A stretch of DNA of 19,839 nucleotides from Candidatus Lloydbacteria bacterium RIFCSPLOWO2_02_FULL_54_12 (GCA_001819095.1 MHLS01000040.1:1-19839), one strand, 5' to 3'; shown: positions 1 through 6,931, counted from the first letter of the stretch. The notes: generated by a model from the sequence alone, not told the origin. Made by a program: numbers and translations.

Positions 1-36
1 TGGGCGTCTCAACAAAAACAGCGGTGCCCCTGTCGG

Positions 37-684
37 TTACCTATTCCTCCCCTTGCCGCCGCCGGTACCCGCCGAGAAGTAGGCCGCGAGTCCGTCGTAC
101 ATCGCTTGCGCTTCTTTGTGCACACGTGTATTCGTCGCTCCGCCTTGGTATGCAATGAAGTCGCATGCCCCGTCGGTGTCGGTGACAAAATATGATTCGG
201 TCAACACTCCGGGAAGAGACCCGTACACGGTCATGCCGTATCCGTCGCTTTTGATCCCTCTGTCCGGAAGTCTTAAGGCGCCCACGATAAGCGGATGAAT
301 ATAGCCCGCGAAGGTCTTGTCGTTCTTTTGGGTCACGAAGCTTTGTGTGTAATCCGCTCCGGTGTTCGAGGAGCCGTTGTGGTGGATGGAGATAAGTACG
401 GTAGCTCCGGCCGCCTCGGCATCCGCCACCCGCTCTTGCCGCGAGCTACTCTGCAAAACGTCATGATACGTTCCGAGGGGTAAAAACTTTTCAAGCTCCG
501 TCCGGACCGCAAGATTCAATTCCACCTCAACAACGGGAACGCCGTCGCAATAGCCGATCGCTCCAGTCTCTCCGTTGCCGTGCCCCGCGTCAAGCGCGAC
601 GAGCTTTCCGTCAAAAGGAGTAGCGGCGCTTACGGGGAATGCCAAGAACGACACGAGCCCTAAAACAAGTATGGTTTTTTTCAT
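37..684 (-). CDS. Exported N-acetylmuramoyl-L-alanine amidase (Amidase_3 type)
   Basis: Predicted 215-residue zinc amidase that cleaves the bond between N-acetylmuramic acid and L-alanine in peptidoglycan outside the membrane. Residues 1-20 form a signal peptide (MKKTILVLG start, cleavage after VSA). The Amidase_3 pattern is visible: LDAGHG with zinc ligand His35, a probable ligand Glu53 just before LNL, SIHHN with His101, and the late catalytic glutamate in LTES (Glu163). The domain is close to minimal, with no cell-wall binding or inhibitory domain. I chose ATG 684 over longer starts because the signal peptide begins there. No Shine-Dalgarno precedes it; a promoter -10 lies 9 nt upstream, so the mRNA is probably leaderless. 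The gene stands alone, separated from the upstream gene by a terminator. The C-terminus is a Gly/Lys/Arg tail. Family call is firm; substrate detail is inferred. Confidence 0.9.
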   Translation of the reverse strand: MKKTILVLGLVSFLAFPVSAATPFDGKLVALDAGHGNGETGAIGYCDGVPVVEVELNLAVRTELEKFLPLGTYHDVLQSSSRQERVADAEAAGATVLISIHHNGSSNTGADYTQSFVTQKNDKTFAGYIHPLIVGALRLPDRGIKSDGYGMTVYGSLPGVLTESYFVTDTDGACDFIAYQGGATNTRVHKEAQAMYDGLAAYFSAGTGGGKGRNR

Positions 685-693
685 GATGGAGAA

Positions 694-722
694 ATGATAG
701 CATCGAGAAAGAGGCGTGTCAC
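694..722 (-). promoter_or_regulatory. Promoter of the amidase gene
   Basis: On the minus strand, GTGACA (717-722) and TATCAT (694-699) are separated by 17 nt, and TGc directly precedes the -10 (extended -10). The predicted transcription start falls within a few bases of the ATG at 684. Confidence 0.65.
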
Positions 723-737
723 GGACCCGATGGGAAC

Positions 738-762
738 AAAAAACCCGCACAAATCGGCGGGT
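738..762 (-). terminator. Factor-independent terminator after the 99-residue protein gene
   Basis: Minus-strand hairpin ACCCGC / GCGGGT with an 8-nt loop, followed by six T. It begins about 10 bp after the stop codon at 773-775 and separates this gene from the amidase. Confidence 0.85.
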
Positions 763-772
763 AAACAGCTGT

Positions 773-1072
773 TCACTCAAGCGCATCGAGCACGGTCGAG
801 ACCACAATCGCGCCGATGTCGCCGGCGATGTCGGCGGCGGCATCGGTGAAGGCGGTTTCGTCACGAATGTCGTCATCCGTCACCCCCGTAACGTCGCCCG
901 CGATGTCGACCGCGTCTTCCACAACGTCGAGTTTGTCGCGCTTCCCGTGCTTCGGTGTGCGTCGGTACTCTTTCTTTGATCGTTCGACGCGATGCCCATA
1001 CGGGGTGCCGCTTTTGCGCAATGCGCGGGCCACCGGATTCGCCCTCCGACGTCCCCTTCCTTGCTTCGCCAT
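773..1072 (-). CDS. Small two-part protein: basic N-half (ArfA-like motif?), acidic C-half
   Basis: 99 residues, function not recognised with certainty. Start ATG 1072 is fixed by a strong GAGGAG Shine-Dalgarno sequence upstream. Residues 1-48 are very basic, with the run NPVARALRK and then YGHRVERSKKEYRR followed by KHGKR. Order and spacing recall the ribosome-rescue factor ArfA, whose core reads roughly as ALxxxxFRxRVxxxKKGKGSYxRKxKHG. Residues 49-99 are acidic and contain an imperfect internal repeat, VDIAGDVTG (about 55-63) and ADIAGDIGA (about 80-88). E. coli ArfA has no such acidic tail. The acidic half might mask the basic half or bind a partner. Alternative: a nucleic-acid-binding basic protein unrelated to ArfA. 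A terminator follows the stop, unlike E. coli arfA, where a terminator hairpin lies inside the coding region. Confidence 0.7.
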   Translation of the reverse strand: MAKQGRGRRRANPVARALRKSGTPYGHRVERSKKEYRRTPKHGKRDKLDVVEDAVDIAGDVTGVTDDDIRDETAFTDAAADIAGDIGAIVVSTVLDALE

Positions 1073-1166
1073 GTGCCTCTCCTCGTTCGTTATAAAGAAA
1101 ATGTACTGCACTTTATCTATCACGCACGGATGTCTTTCGCAACACCTGCGGGATTGCTTGCGGCAC

Positions 1167-1206
1167 AAAAAACCCTGTAGTATCCACCGGAAGCGGAACT
1201 ACAGGG
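1167..1206 (-). terminator. Terminator of the nadA-nadC operon
   Basis: Perfect 9-bp arms CCCTGTAGT / ACTACAGGG on the minus strand (1198-1206 and 1173-1181), a 16-nt loop, then six T. It begins 37 bp after the nadC stop. Confidence 0.9.
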
Positions 1207-1242
1207 CAGTCCTCCTTGCCGAAGCAAGCGAGGCGGTGAACA

Positions 1243-2118
1243 CTACACTATCACCTTCATTGAAAGGTCGAGCGGATTTCCCGCGCCTTGCGTGATGAAC
1301 GCCGAAGACGAGATGTAGTCCACACCCGTCTCGGCAATCGTCGCGAGATCGTAACCGCCGATACCGGACGCTTCAATCAGGTAAGGTTTCACCTCGAACC
1401 TGATCTGTCTCACGGCACGGGTGAGCAAGGCGGGCGCCATGTTGTCGAGCATGATCACGTCGACACGACCGTCTGCGAGCACCGCTTGGAGCGTCTCCTC
1501 CGAGCCCACCTCGACTTCGATCTTCGTCAGGAAGCGCCGTCTAGCACAGGCGCGGTCGATGGCACGCTTGAGTCCGTAGACGGCGATATCGTTATCTTTG
1601 ACGATGATGCCGTCATAGAACCCCGCGCGATGCGGATGTCCGCCGCCCAGCTCGAACGCGTATTTGTCGAACACGCGCAAGAGTGAGGGGTCTTTCCGTG
1701 TGTCGAGCAGTTTCGCCTGCGCATGCGTCATGCGTTTTACTTCCCTGCTCACGAACATCGTGATGCCGGAAAGCCGCGAGAGCATGTTCAAGATCGTCCG
1801 CTCGGCCTTGAGGAGCACTTCAGCGTTCCCCCTCAGGTTCATGACCACGTCGCCCGAAGAGACCGTTTCTCCGTCCTGCTTCAGGCCCCGAAATGTCGGC
1901 GCACCCCAGACAACGGGGAGATGCGCGGGACCGACCGGACGAAGGAAGAACTCGCGCTCGACAAGATCAAGAATGGTCGGGATATAGATCGTTCCCGACA
2001 GCACACCCGAGCTCTTCGCCTTGATGCTGAAGGTCTTTTGCGGTGCGTTGTCGCTCCGATATTGGTCGAAACCGAGGTCGTGGTGAAGCAACTGCTTCAA
2101 AATGTCCCGTGGTGTCAT
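1243..2118 (-). CDS. nadC: Quinolinate phosphoribosyltransferase (carboxylating)
   Basis: 291 residues. Converts quinolinate plus PRPP to nicotinate mononucleotide with loss of CO2, the third step of de novo NAD synthesis in the cytoplasm. Family landmarks appear in order: LNMLSRLSGI (110-119), LDTRKDPSLLR (138-148, in place of the usual TRKTTPGLR), GGGHPHRAG (158-166), IVKDNDI (172-178, usually KDNHI), KIEVEV (199-204), IMLDN (222-226), IEASGIGG (248-255). Length fits the family. It follows nadA by 10 bp on the same strand and is clearly in one operon with it. ATG 2118 is preceded by a GGGGG run at workable distance, and an upstream extension would only overlap nadA. The substitutions in two normally invariant motifs are worth noting, but the fold-wide match leaves little doubt. 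Confidence 0.95.
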   Translation of the reverse strand: MTPRDILKQLLHHDLGFDQYRSDNAPQKTFSIKAKSSGVLSGTIYIPTILDLVEREFFLRPVGPAHLPVVWGAPTFRGLKQDGETVSSGDVVMNLRGNAEVLLKAERTILNMLSRLSGITMFVSREVKRMTHAQAKLLDTRKDPSLLRVFDKYAFELGGGHPHRAGFYDGIIVKDNDIAVYGLKRAIDRACARRRFLTKIEVEVGSEETLQAVLADGRVDVIMLDNMAPALLTRAVRQIRFEVKPYLIEASGIGGYDLATIAETGVDYISSSAFITQGAGNPLDLSMKVIV

Positions 2119-2128
2119 GCGTATCCCC

Positions 2129-3238
2129 CTATACGATATCGAGCATGCGCTCGATGGGTTTACGCGCACGCTTTGCAAGTTTCGGATCGACGGTGATGAC
2201 GTATTTCTCGTCGCGGAGCGCCTCGTAGAGGTTCTTGAGCGTGTTCTGTTTCATGAACGCGCAACGTGCTTCGCGTGAGGCGGGGATGATGGTCTTCCCC
2301 GGCGCCGCCTTGGAGACGGGATAGGCGTTATCAACTTCGGTCGCCATGATGATGACCTGCGCGGGAGACTCTTTGACGAACTTCACCATCCCCTGCGTCG
2401 AACGGAACTGCATCATGTCGGCGGCAACTTTGCCTTCGCGCACCTTCGTCATGCACGCGCTGGTGCACCCGCACTCGGGGTGAATGACCGCCGCAGCGCC
2501 GGGATACTCGAGAAGCTTCTCCTCGATGTGGTACGGCCTGATGCCGTCGTGCACATGGCACGCGCCCATCATGAGATAGAGCCGGTCGAGCGACTCGCCC
2601 ATTTCTTCGAGGAGTTTCGCGGCATAGAAGCCGAGGTACACATCGGGGAGAAAGAGGAGCGGCGCACTCGGATACGTCTTGATGACATGTTGAACCACCT
2701 TCGCCGCATTGGCCGATGCGCAACAGTAGTCGCTCTCGGCCTTGACGTCGATGTAGGTGTTCACATACGAGATGACCTTGCCGCCCGGATGCGCCGCTTT
2801 CCACGCGCGGATCTTCCCCGCGTCGGCGTGCGCCGCAAGCGAGCAGAGCGCTCCCAAGTGGGGCGCGAGCACTTTCTGATGCGGCTTCTTCATGATAGAG
2901 AGGATCTGGTTCATGAAGAGGACCGCCGCTTCGACGAGAATGTTCGCGTCGGAAGCGCGTCCCACCTGCGCGAGGTAAAGCGAGTCGCCGACGACGTCGG
3001 CCGCGTCCTGCACATCGCGCGGCATGTAGTTGTGCGCGAGCACAAGCGCGTTCTTCTCTTTCTTCAGGCGCTTGATCTCCGCATGAAGGAATGCCCGCTC
3101 GTCGGCGGAAATATTCGCGGGATCGGCATCACTCGGAAAATCCGGTATCTCGATGGGCGATGCAAGGTCGACCCGATGGATCGCCTCGATGGCCTCTTTC
3201 GCCGGGAGAATTGCTCCGCGGACGGTGTGCTTGTCCAT
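2129..3238 (-). CDS. nadA: Quinolinate synthase, 4Fe-4S enzyme
   Basis: 369 residues. Condenses iminoaspartate with dihydroxyacetone phosphate to quinolinate. The three expected iron-sulfur cysteines are present: Cys132 in ALCSLAAH, Cys227 in MGACHVHDG and Cys326 in ARCAFM, with spacings close to those of E. coli NadA. HPEC (253-256) and the PIERML ending are also typical. A GTG (3241) directly precedes ATG 3238; I chose ATG because the AGGAG Shine-Dalgarno lies 6 nt before it and only 3 nt before the GTG. First gene of nadA-nadC, driven by a TTGCGG/TATAAT promoter. No aspartate oxidase (nadB) or aspartate dehydrogenase gene is in the window, so the iminoaspartate source must lie elsewhere. 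Confidence 0.96.
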   Translation of the reverse strand: MDKHTVRGAILPAKEAIEAIHRVDLASPIEIPDFPSDADPANISADERAFLHAEIKRLKKEKNALVLAHNYMPRDVQDAADVVGDSLYLAQVGRASDANILVEAAVLFMNQILSIMKKPHQKVLAPHLGALCSLAAHADAGKIRAWKAAHPGGKVISYVNTYIDVKAESDYCCASANAAKVVQHVIKTYPSAPLLFLPDVYLGFYAAKLLEEMGESLDRLYLMMGACHVHDGIRPYHIEEKLLEYPGAAAVIHPECGCTSACMTKVREGKVAADMMQFRSTQGMVKFVKESPAQVIIMATEVDNAYPVSKAAPGKTIIPASREARCAFMKQNTLKNLYEALRDEKYVITVDPKLAKRARKPIERMLDIV

Positions 3239-3277
3239 CACAGACTCCTTTCAATGAGGTCAAAGAACTTCGTGTCT

Positions 3278-3306
3278 ATTATACACTATTTGGAAGATTA
3301 CCGCAA
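3278..3306 (-). promoter_or_regulatory. Promoter of nadA-nadC
   Basis: Minus-strand TTGCGG (3301-3306), 17-nt spacer, perfect TATAAT (3278-3283). The predicted start near 3271 gives a leader of about 30 nt ending in an AGGAG ribosome binding site. I saw no NrtR- or NiaR-type operator, though I could not search for one. Confidence 0.8.
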
Positions 3307-3385
3307 GCCCGTCCGTGCGTCAAGACCCCGTCGCGCTTTTAGGCAAACAGCGGGCTATGGTTTGTCCACATTCGTGCGATGTTCG

Positions 3386-4201
3386 CTAGCGCCAATCCTT
3401 CTCCATTTTGGCGTACTTGATCTCCTTCTCCAGAAGGTATTTGTTCGTCTCACGAAGATCGGCGACTGTTTTCTCGAGATCGCTCTTTACGGCCTCAAGT
3501 TCTTTCGTACGCTCGGCGACCTTCTTCTCAAGGCCACTCTTCGCTTCCTCAAGCTCCTTGGTGCGCTCCCGAACCACTCCGGCAAGCCCGGCCTTCCCCT
3601 CTTCTAGTGTCTTGATGGCGTTACGATTGTTCTCACAAAGGAGGGTCGTGAAGATGACGGTAATGAGGACGGGTATCGCGTGCACAAGTACGGCGAGATC
3701 GTTCCGGCCGTATTCAAAGACCCATAAGGGCGCGAAAAAGTTGAGTATGCCGTGATGGAGTGCGACCAAGACCAGCATGAACCATCCGAGGCGCCAGTCG
3801 GAGTAGACGACGACAAGCGCGATCATGGCGAAGAAGATGAAGTGGAGTTCGATCGCACCGCCGCTCAAAAAGATAAGGAGGTAGGTGAGCACATTGAGCG
3901 TCGTGGCGACCATGAGGCGCCAGTAGTAATGGTTCTCAATCTTTCCGCGATAGTAGTGCACCAAAGCGACCGCCGCGAGCGCGACCACAAGTGCCATGAG
4001 TGCGTCAGGGAGTTCGATCACCCGCCACGACAAGGGCGACGGGTACCGGTCGGCGATCTTCCACACTGAAACAAGGAACGCCTGCACGACGAGGACGCCG
4101 AAGCTCCACCAATGCACGCCGACGATGAAACGGTCCGCCTTGTCGTAGTTCATGCTTGCCGCATACGCCTTGTTGATGTCGGTGGTGAAGTCAATGTTCA
4201 T
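3386..4201 (-). CDS. Six-helix membrane sensor module with coiled coil, no output domain
   Basis: 271 residues from ATG 4201. About six hydrophobic segments occupy roughly residues 25-195, including the run IELHFIFFAMIALVVVY with SDWR and then LHHG. This pattern is familiar from N-terminal sensing domains of histidine kinases, chemotaxis receptors and diguanylate cyclases. The remainder is a charged coiled coil with two copies of the VxERTKELE type, the linker that normally leads into a HisKA domain. Here the protein stops after it, with no kinase, GGDEF or chemoreceptor part, and no such domain continues downstream in any frame I could see. ATG 4201 has a TGgTACAAT element 6 nt upstream and no Shine-Dalgarno. 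A GTG at 4228 in frame would overlap the cupredoxin stop by 4 nt (GTGA) and is the alternative, translationally coupled start. Confidence 0.75.
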   Translation of the reverse strand: MNIDFTTDINKAYAASMNYDKADRFIVGVHWWSFGVLVVQAFLVSVWKIADRYPSPLSWRVIELPDALMALVVALAAVALVHYYRGKIENHYYWRLMVATTLNVLTYLLIFLSGGAIELHFIFFAMIALVVVYSDWRLGWFMLVLVALHHGILNFFAPLWVFEYGRNDLAVLVHAIPVLITVIFTTLLCENNRNAIKTLEEGKAGLAGVVRERTKELEEAKSGLEKKVAERTKELEAVKSDLEKTVADLRETNKYLLEKEIKYAKMEKDWR

Positions 4202-4207
4202 ACGAAA

Positions 4208-4216
4208 ATTGTACCA
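4208..4216 (-). promoter_or_regulatory. Extended -10 element before the sensor-module gene
   Basis: Minus strand TGgTACAAT, with TACAAT at 4208-4213, exactly 6 nt before ATG 4201. No convincing -35. Predicted leaderless transcript. It lies just beyond the end of the cupredoxin gene. Confidence 0.55.
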
Positions 4217-4224
4217 CAGATCTT

Positions 4225-4638
4225 TCACTCGACGATGAGCGTGCCGTGCGCCGCGGGGTTAAAGTGGTCGTGGTAGCCGAATTCTCCCTTCGCGTTCAAC
4301 CGGATCCCCTTTCGCTCGCCCGGAGAAAGGGGGAGCACGAAATCGCCGCCTGAAAGTTCGCGGTTTCCCGTGTGCGCAGGGTGCGGGTCCGTCGCGACTT
4401 GTACTGTTTTCTCCGTACTGTTGACCCAGACGACAATTTCACCGGAAAAGAGCTTGAGGCAAGGCGGCAAAACGCCACCGGGAGTGAATACGATTTCGTG
4501 GGACCCACTGTGCGCGTTCTCCTCCGCACAGTCACCAAGCTCCGGTGAAGAATTCAGCAGAAAGAATGCGCCGAAAAACAACACTGCCGTAGCGACGAAC
4601 GGGAACATGCTCTTCATCCGACCGACAAAAGACTTCAT
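4225..4638 (-). CDS. Membrane-anchored cupredoxin-like protein lacking the type 1 copper Cys
   Basis: 137 residues. One N-terminal membrane segment (about 9-28) exports and probably anchors the protein. The remainder is a plastocyanin-like beta sandwich of about 100 residues: HEIVFTPGG, then VVWVN, ATDPHPAHT, and the closing GYHDHFNPAAHGTLIVE. In classical cupredoxins the last loop reads YHCxxHxxM or similar; here the Cys position is Asp and the Met position is not Met. A blue type 1 copper site is therefore unlikely, although several His residues (in PHPAH, YHDH and AAHG) could bind copper. Likely role: envelope copper binding or redox, inferred. ATG 4638 is preceded by TGcTACAAT at 6 nt and no Shine-Dalgarno. 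The sensor-module gene follows immediately on the same strand. Confidence 0.82.
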   Translation of the reverse strand: MKSFVGRMKSMFPFVATAVLFFGAFFLLNSSPELGDCAEENAHSGSHEIVFTPGGVLPPCLKLFSGEIVVWVNSTEKTVQVATDPHPAHTGNRELSGGDFVLPLSPGERKGIRLNAKGEFGYHDHFNPAAHGTLIVE

Positions 4639-4644
4639 GGACAC

Positions 4645-4653
4645 ATTGTAGCA
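4645..4653 (-). promoter_or_regulatory. Extended -10 element before the cupredoxin gene
   Basis: Minus strand TGcTACAAT, with TACAAT at 4645-4650, exactly 6 nt before ATG 4638. The -35 region is poor. Same spacing as the element upstream of the sensor gene. Confidence 0.6.
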
Positions 4654-4712
4654 CCACACCCGTGTCCTCCGTGCCCCCAAGAGAGGACCTCCGTGTCTTG
4701 GGCCGCGGCATA

Positions 4713-4721
4713 TGCTTTAAT
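4713..4721 (+). promoter_or_regulatory. Probable extended -10 element of the GH13 gene
   Basis: TGcTTTAAT with TTTAAT at 4716-4721, 12 nt before ATG 4734, predicting a leader of only about 5 nt. Divergent from the cupredoxin promoter 60 bp away. No good -35. Confidence 0.45.
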
Positions 4722-4733
4722 TGTTTACAACGC

Positions 4734-6008
4734 ATGAACAACCAAACCATGTGGTGGAAAAAGGCAAAGATCTACGAACTCTATATCGACAAATTTGCCG
4801 GCACACTGAACGGGCTCACCGAAAAACTCGACTACTTCACCGCACTCGGCGTTGATTGCCTCCACCTCCTTCCGCATTATCCCTCTCCCATGGTGGACGA
4901 CGGGTATGACGTTTCGGACTACCGCAACGTTCGCCCGGAGCTCGGCACACTTGATGGTTTTACACATTTCCTTGCAGAAGCGCATCGCCGCGGAATCCGT
5001 GTCATCGTTGACCTTGTCCTGAACCACGTTTCGTCTCAACATCCGTGGTTCGCGGAGGCGCGCGCGTCGCGCAACAACCCAAAACGCGACTTTTTCTTAT
5101 GGGATGAACGCGGGGAGCGCTTGAAAGACTCCGTGAACGCCTTCCCCGACTTCAAACCCTCAAATTGGATACGGAACAAGGCAACGAAAGATCACTATTA
5201 TGCAACGTTCTATCCCGAACAGCCCGACCTCAATTGGGACAATCCGGAAGTCTTGCACGAAATGCTGGCGACCGTGGATTTCTGGATCGCACACGGCATC
5301 GACGGATTTCGCCTTGACGCCGCGGCACACCTCGTGAAGCGCGAGGACACCAATTCAAAAGGACTTCCCGAAACTCACGCCGTTTTGAAAAAGATCCGCG
5401 CACATCTTGGAGAGGCTCATCCGGAGGTCATCCTGCTCGCCGAAGTACATCAGGAAGTTCCCCTTGCAAAAACCTACTTCGGCGACGGCGACGAGTGCCA
5501 TCTCGTTTACCACTTTCCGCTTACGGAGCAATTTTGGCTCGCACTGAAGCGGAACGACCACGCCCTCGTTGACACCATGGTCAGCGACTCATTCGCCATA
5601 CCCGCCAATTGCCAGTGGGCGACATTTCTCCGCAATCACGACGAACTGTCGCTTTCAACGCTTCTAGCGAAAGAGCGCGCCGAACTTAACGACTTCCTTG
5701 ACCCTGAACACCGCTACCCGTTCAAAAAAGGTGCGGCGTCGTCAGTGCGTGTTTCCACGGTCTTTGGCGGCGACCAAGAGCGCATCGCGGAAGCGTTCCG
5801 TCTTCTCTACGGTACAAAGGGTGCGCCCGTCATGTACTACGGCGACGAGATCGGCATGAAAAACCTCCCCGTCGCTCCCCAAGTGAGCGACACGCGCAGA
5901 TATGTCCGAGGAAAATTTGACTGGAAAGAAGCAGAGCGGCAGATGAATGACCCGTACTCACTGTGGAATCAAGTCGCGGAAATCATCAAAAGCGGTCGCG
6001 GCGGGTAG
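4734..6008 (+). CDS. GH13 alpha-amylase-family protein, trehalose-synthase-like, short
   Basis: 424 residues. Closest pattern is trehalose synthase (maltose alpha-D-glucosyltransferase): WWKKAKIYELYIDKF start, YPSPMVDDGYDVSDY, HPWF after the first GH13 region, QPDLNWDNP, and LPETHAVLKK. All four GH13 regions are present: DLVLNH (93-98), GFRLDAAAH with nucleophile Asp195, LLAEVH with acid/base Glu237, and FLRNHDE with Asp303. MYYGDEIGM (367-375) is intact. After that the protein ends within about 50 residues, so the C-terminal beta domain of TreS (family about 550 residues) and the usual RTPMQW motif are absent. It may be a different GH13 transglycosidase or hydrolase, or a C-terminally shortened gene. 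No Shine-Dalgarno is seen; ATG 4734 or ATG 4749 (MWWKK) are both possible starts. It probably acts in the cytoplasm on maltose or trehalose (inferred). Confidence 0.88.
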   Translation: MNNQTMWWKKAKIYELYIDKFAGTLNGLTEKLDYFTALGVDCLHLLPHYPSPMVDDGYDVSDYRNVRPELGTLDGFTHFLAEAHRRGIRVIVDLVLNHVSSQHPWFAEARASRNNPKRDFFLWDERGERLKDSVNAFPDFKPSNWIRNKATKDHYYATFYPEQPDLNWDNPEVLHEMLATVDFWIAHGIDGFRLDAAAHLVKREDTNSKGLPETHAVLKKIRAHLGEAHPEVILLAEVHQEVPLAKTYFGDGDECHLVYHFPLTEQFWLALKRNDHALVDTMVSDSFAIPANCQWATFLRNHDELSLSTLLAKERAELNDFLDPEHRYPFKKGAASSVRVSTVFGGDQERIAEAFRLLYGTKGAPVMYYGDEIGMKNLPVAPQVSDTRRYVRGKFDWKEAERQMNDPYSLWNQVAEIIKSGRGG

Positions 6009-6038
6009 CGGGGCTTTTGCCAGCCGTCCCCAGGAGTG

Positions 6039-6066
6039 TTGACATTTATAAGATTTGTATTAGACA
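6039..6066 (+). promoter_or_regulatory. Possible promoter of the protease gene
   Basis: TTGACA (6039-6044) is a perfect -35; 16 nt on, TAGACA (6061-6066) is a weak -10. The stretch is AT-rich compared with its surroundings, and a GGGG ribosome binding site follows before GTG 6115. Confidence 0.5.
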
Positions 6067-6114
6067 GATTATTAGGGAACCTTTACACAACACCGTGAAC
6101 TGAAAGGGGATATC

Positions 6115-6909
6115 GTGCGCTTACTCCGAATAAGCCTCGCCGTCGTACTGCTCGCAGTTATCTCAACAATCGCATCTTACGCCCAAGAAGTTTTTCCCGA
6201 CCTCAGCGTACTCCCAGTTTTTGTTTATGACACTCAGCGTGGGGTAGAAACTTTGATCGGAATTGGGTCTGGATTTGTGGTGGAGGGGAAAAGGCGCTAC
6301 CTCGCCACAACGAAGCACAACATGTATCCTGACGGAGCAAGCAACCACACAACATTCTACACAACCATCGAGGGAAACCGCTGCCAACTCGAGGTGGTTT
6401 GGGCACACAAAGTGGCGGATGTCGGCCGTATGCGCTTTCGTTGTGATGCGAAATTGGTTTCACGCTTGGTGCCATTTTCGAGTGCGACGGAAGTGCCGAC
6501 GGTTGAAGCACAAACGACGCTCTATGGGTTTCAGTTGCCCCACCGAATTTTCGGCAACAAAAAATGCAGAGAGTTCGAAGTGGGTAGCCTCTGTGAGCGC
6601 GTCGCGCCGCTACATATTAGCCACGTGGACGCTCCGACAAAAGACTTCGCCCCCGTAACAGCGAAAAGAGAAGCGGAAACCCTTGCTGGGGCGAAAAAGA
6701 AACGTCCGAAAACAACTCATGGTGATCTCTTTTTTTCAGCATACCTTGTTGCGAGTCGCCCATCCGTATCATGGAACGAACGGTTTGTAGGAACATCCGG
6801 TGGGGCGCTCGTTGATCAACGGGGGCGCGTGGTGGGCATCATGATGGGAGAAACCGACCGCCATCTCGTGTTCATTCCCATCCGCGAACTGACAAAAGAG
6901 CCCTTTTGA
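6115..6909 (+). CDS. Exported trypsin-fold serine protease-like protein
   Basis: 264 residues. Residues 1-23 are a signal peptide (cleavage after SYA). The chymotrypsin-fold triad can be traced: His68 in LATTKHN, Asp102 in KVADVGRMRF, and Ser228 in GTSGGALVD, followed by VVGIMMG, as in bacterial trypsin-like proteases. Four cysteines (90, 110, 151, 160) could form disulfides outside the membrane. A Lys/Arg-rich stretch (about 184-200) lies between the Asp and Ser segments. GTG 6115 is chosen because a GGGG Shine-Dalgarno lies 5 nt upstream and the signal peptide starts there. The gene has its own possible promoter and a very strong terminator. A codon tract less GC-rich than its neighbours hints at separate origin, but that is weak. 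Triad assignment is from motif context only; no PDZ domain is present. Confidence 0.8.
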   Translation: MRLLRISLAVVLLAVISTIASYAQEVFPDLSVLPVFVYDTQRGVETLIGIGSGFVVEGKRRYLATTKHNMYPDGASNHTTFYTTIEGNRCQLEVVWAHKVADVGRMRFRCDAKLVSRLVPFSSATEVPTVEAQTTLYGFQLPHRIFGNKKCREFEVGSLCERVAPLHISHVDAPTKDFAPVTAKREAETLAGAKKKRPKTTHGDLFFSAYLVASRPSVSWNERFVGTSGGALVDQRGRVVGIMMGETDRHLVFIPIRELTKEPF

Positions 6910-6931
6910 TTGGACGCGGGCCGCGAGAAAC

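Noticed and set aside
2480..3607. Long open frame on the plus strand opposite nadA
   Set aside because: It is antisense to a certain enzyme gene, has no recognisable domain and reflects high-GC codon usage.
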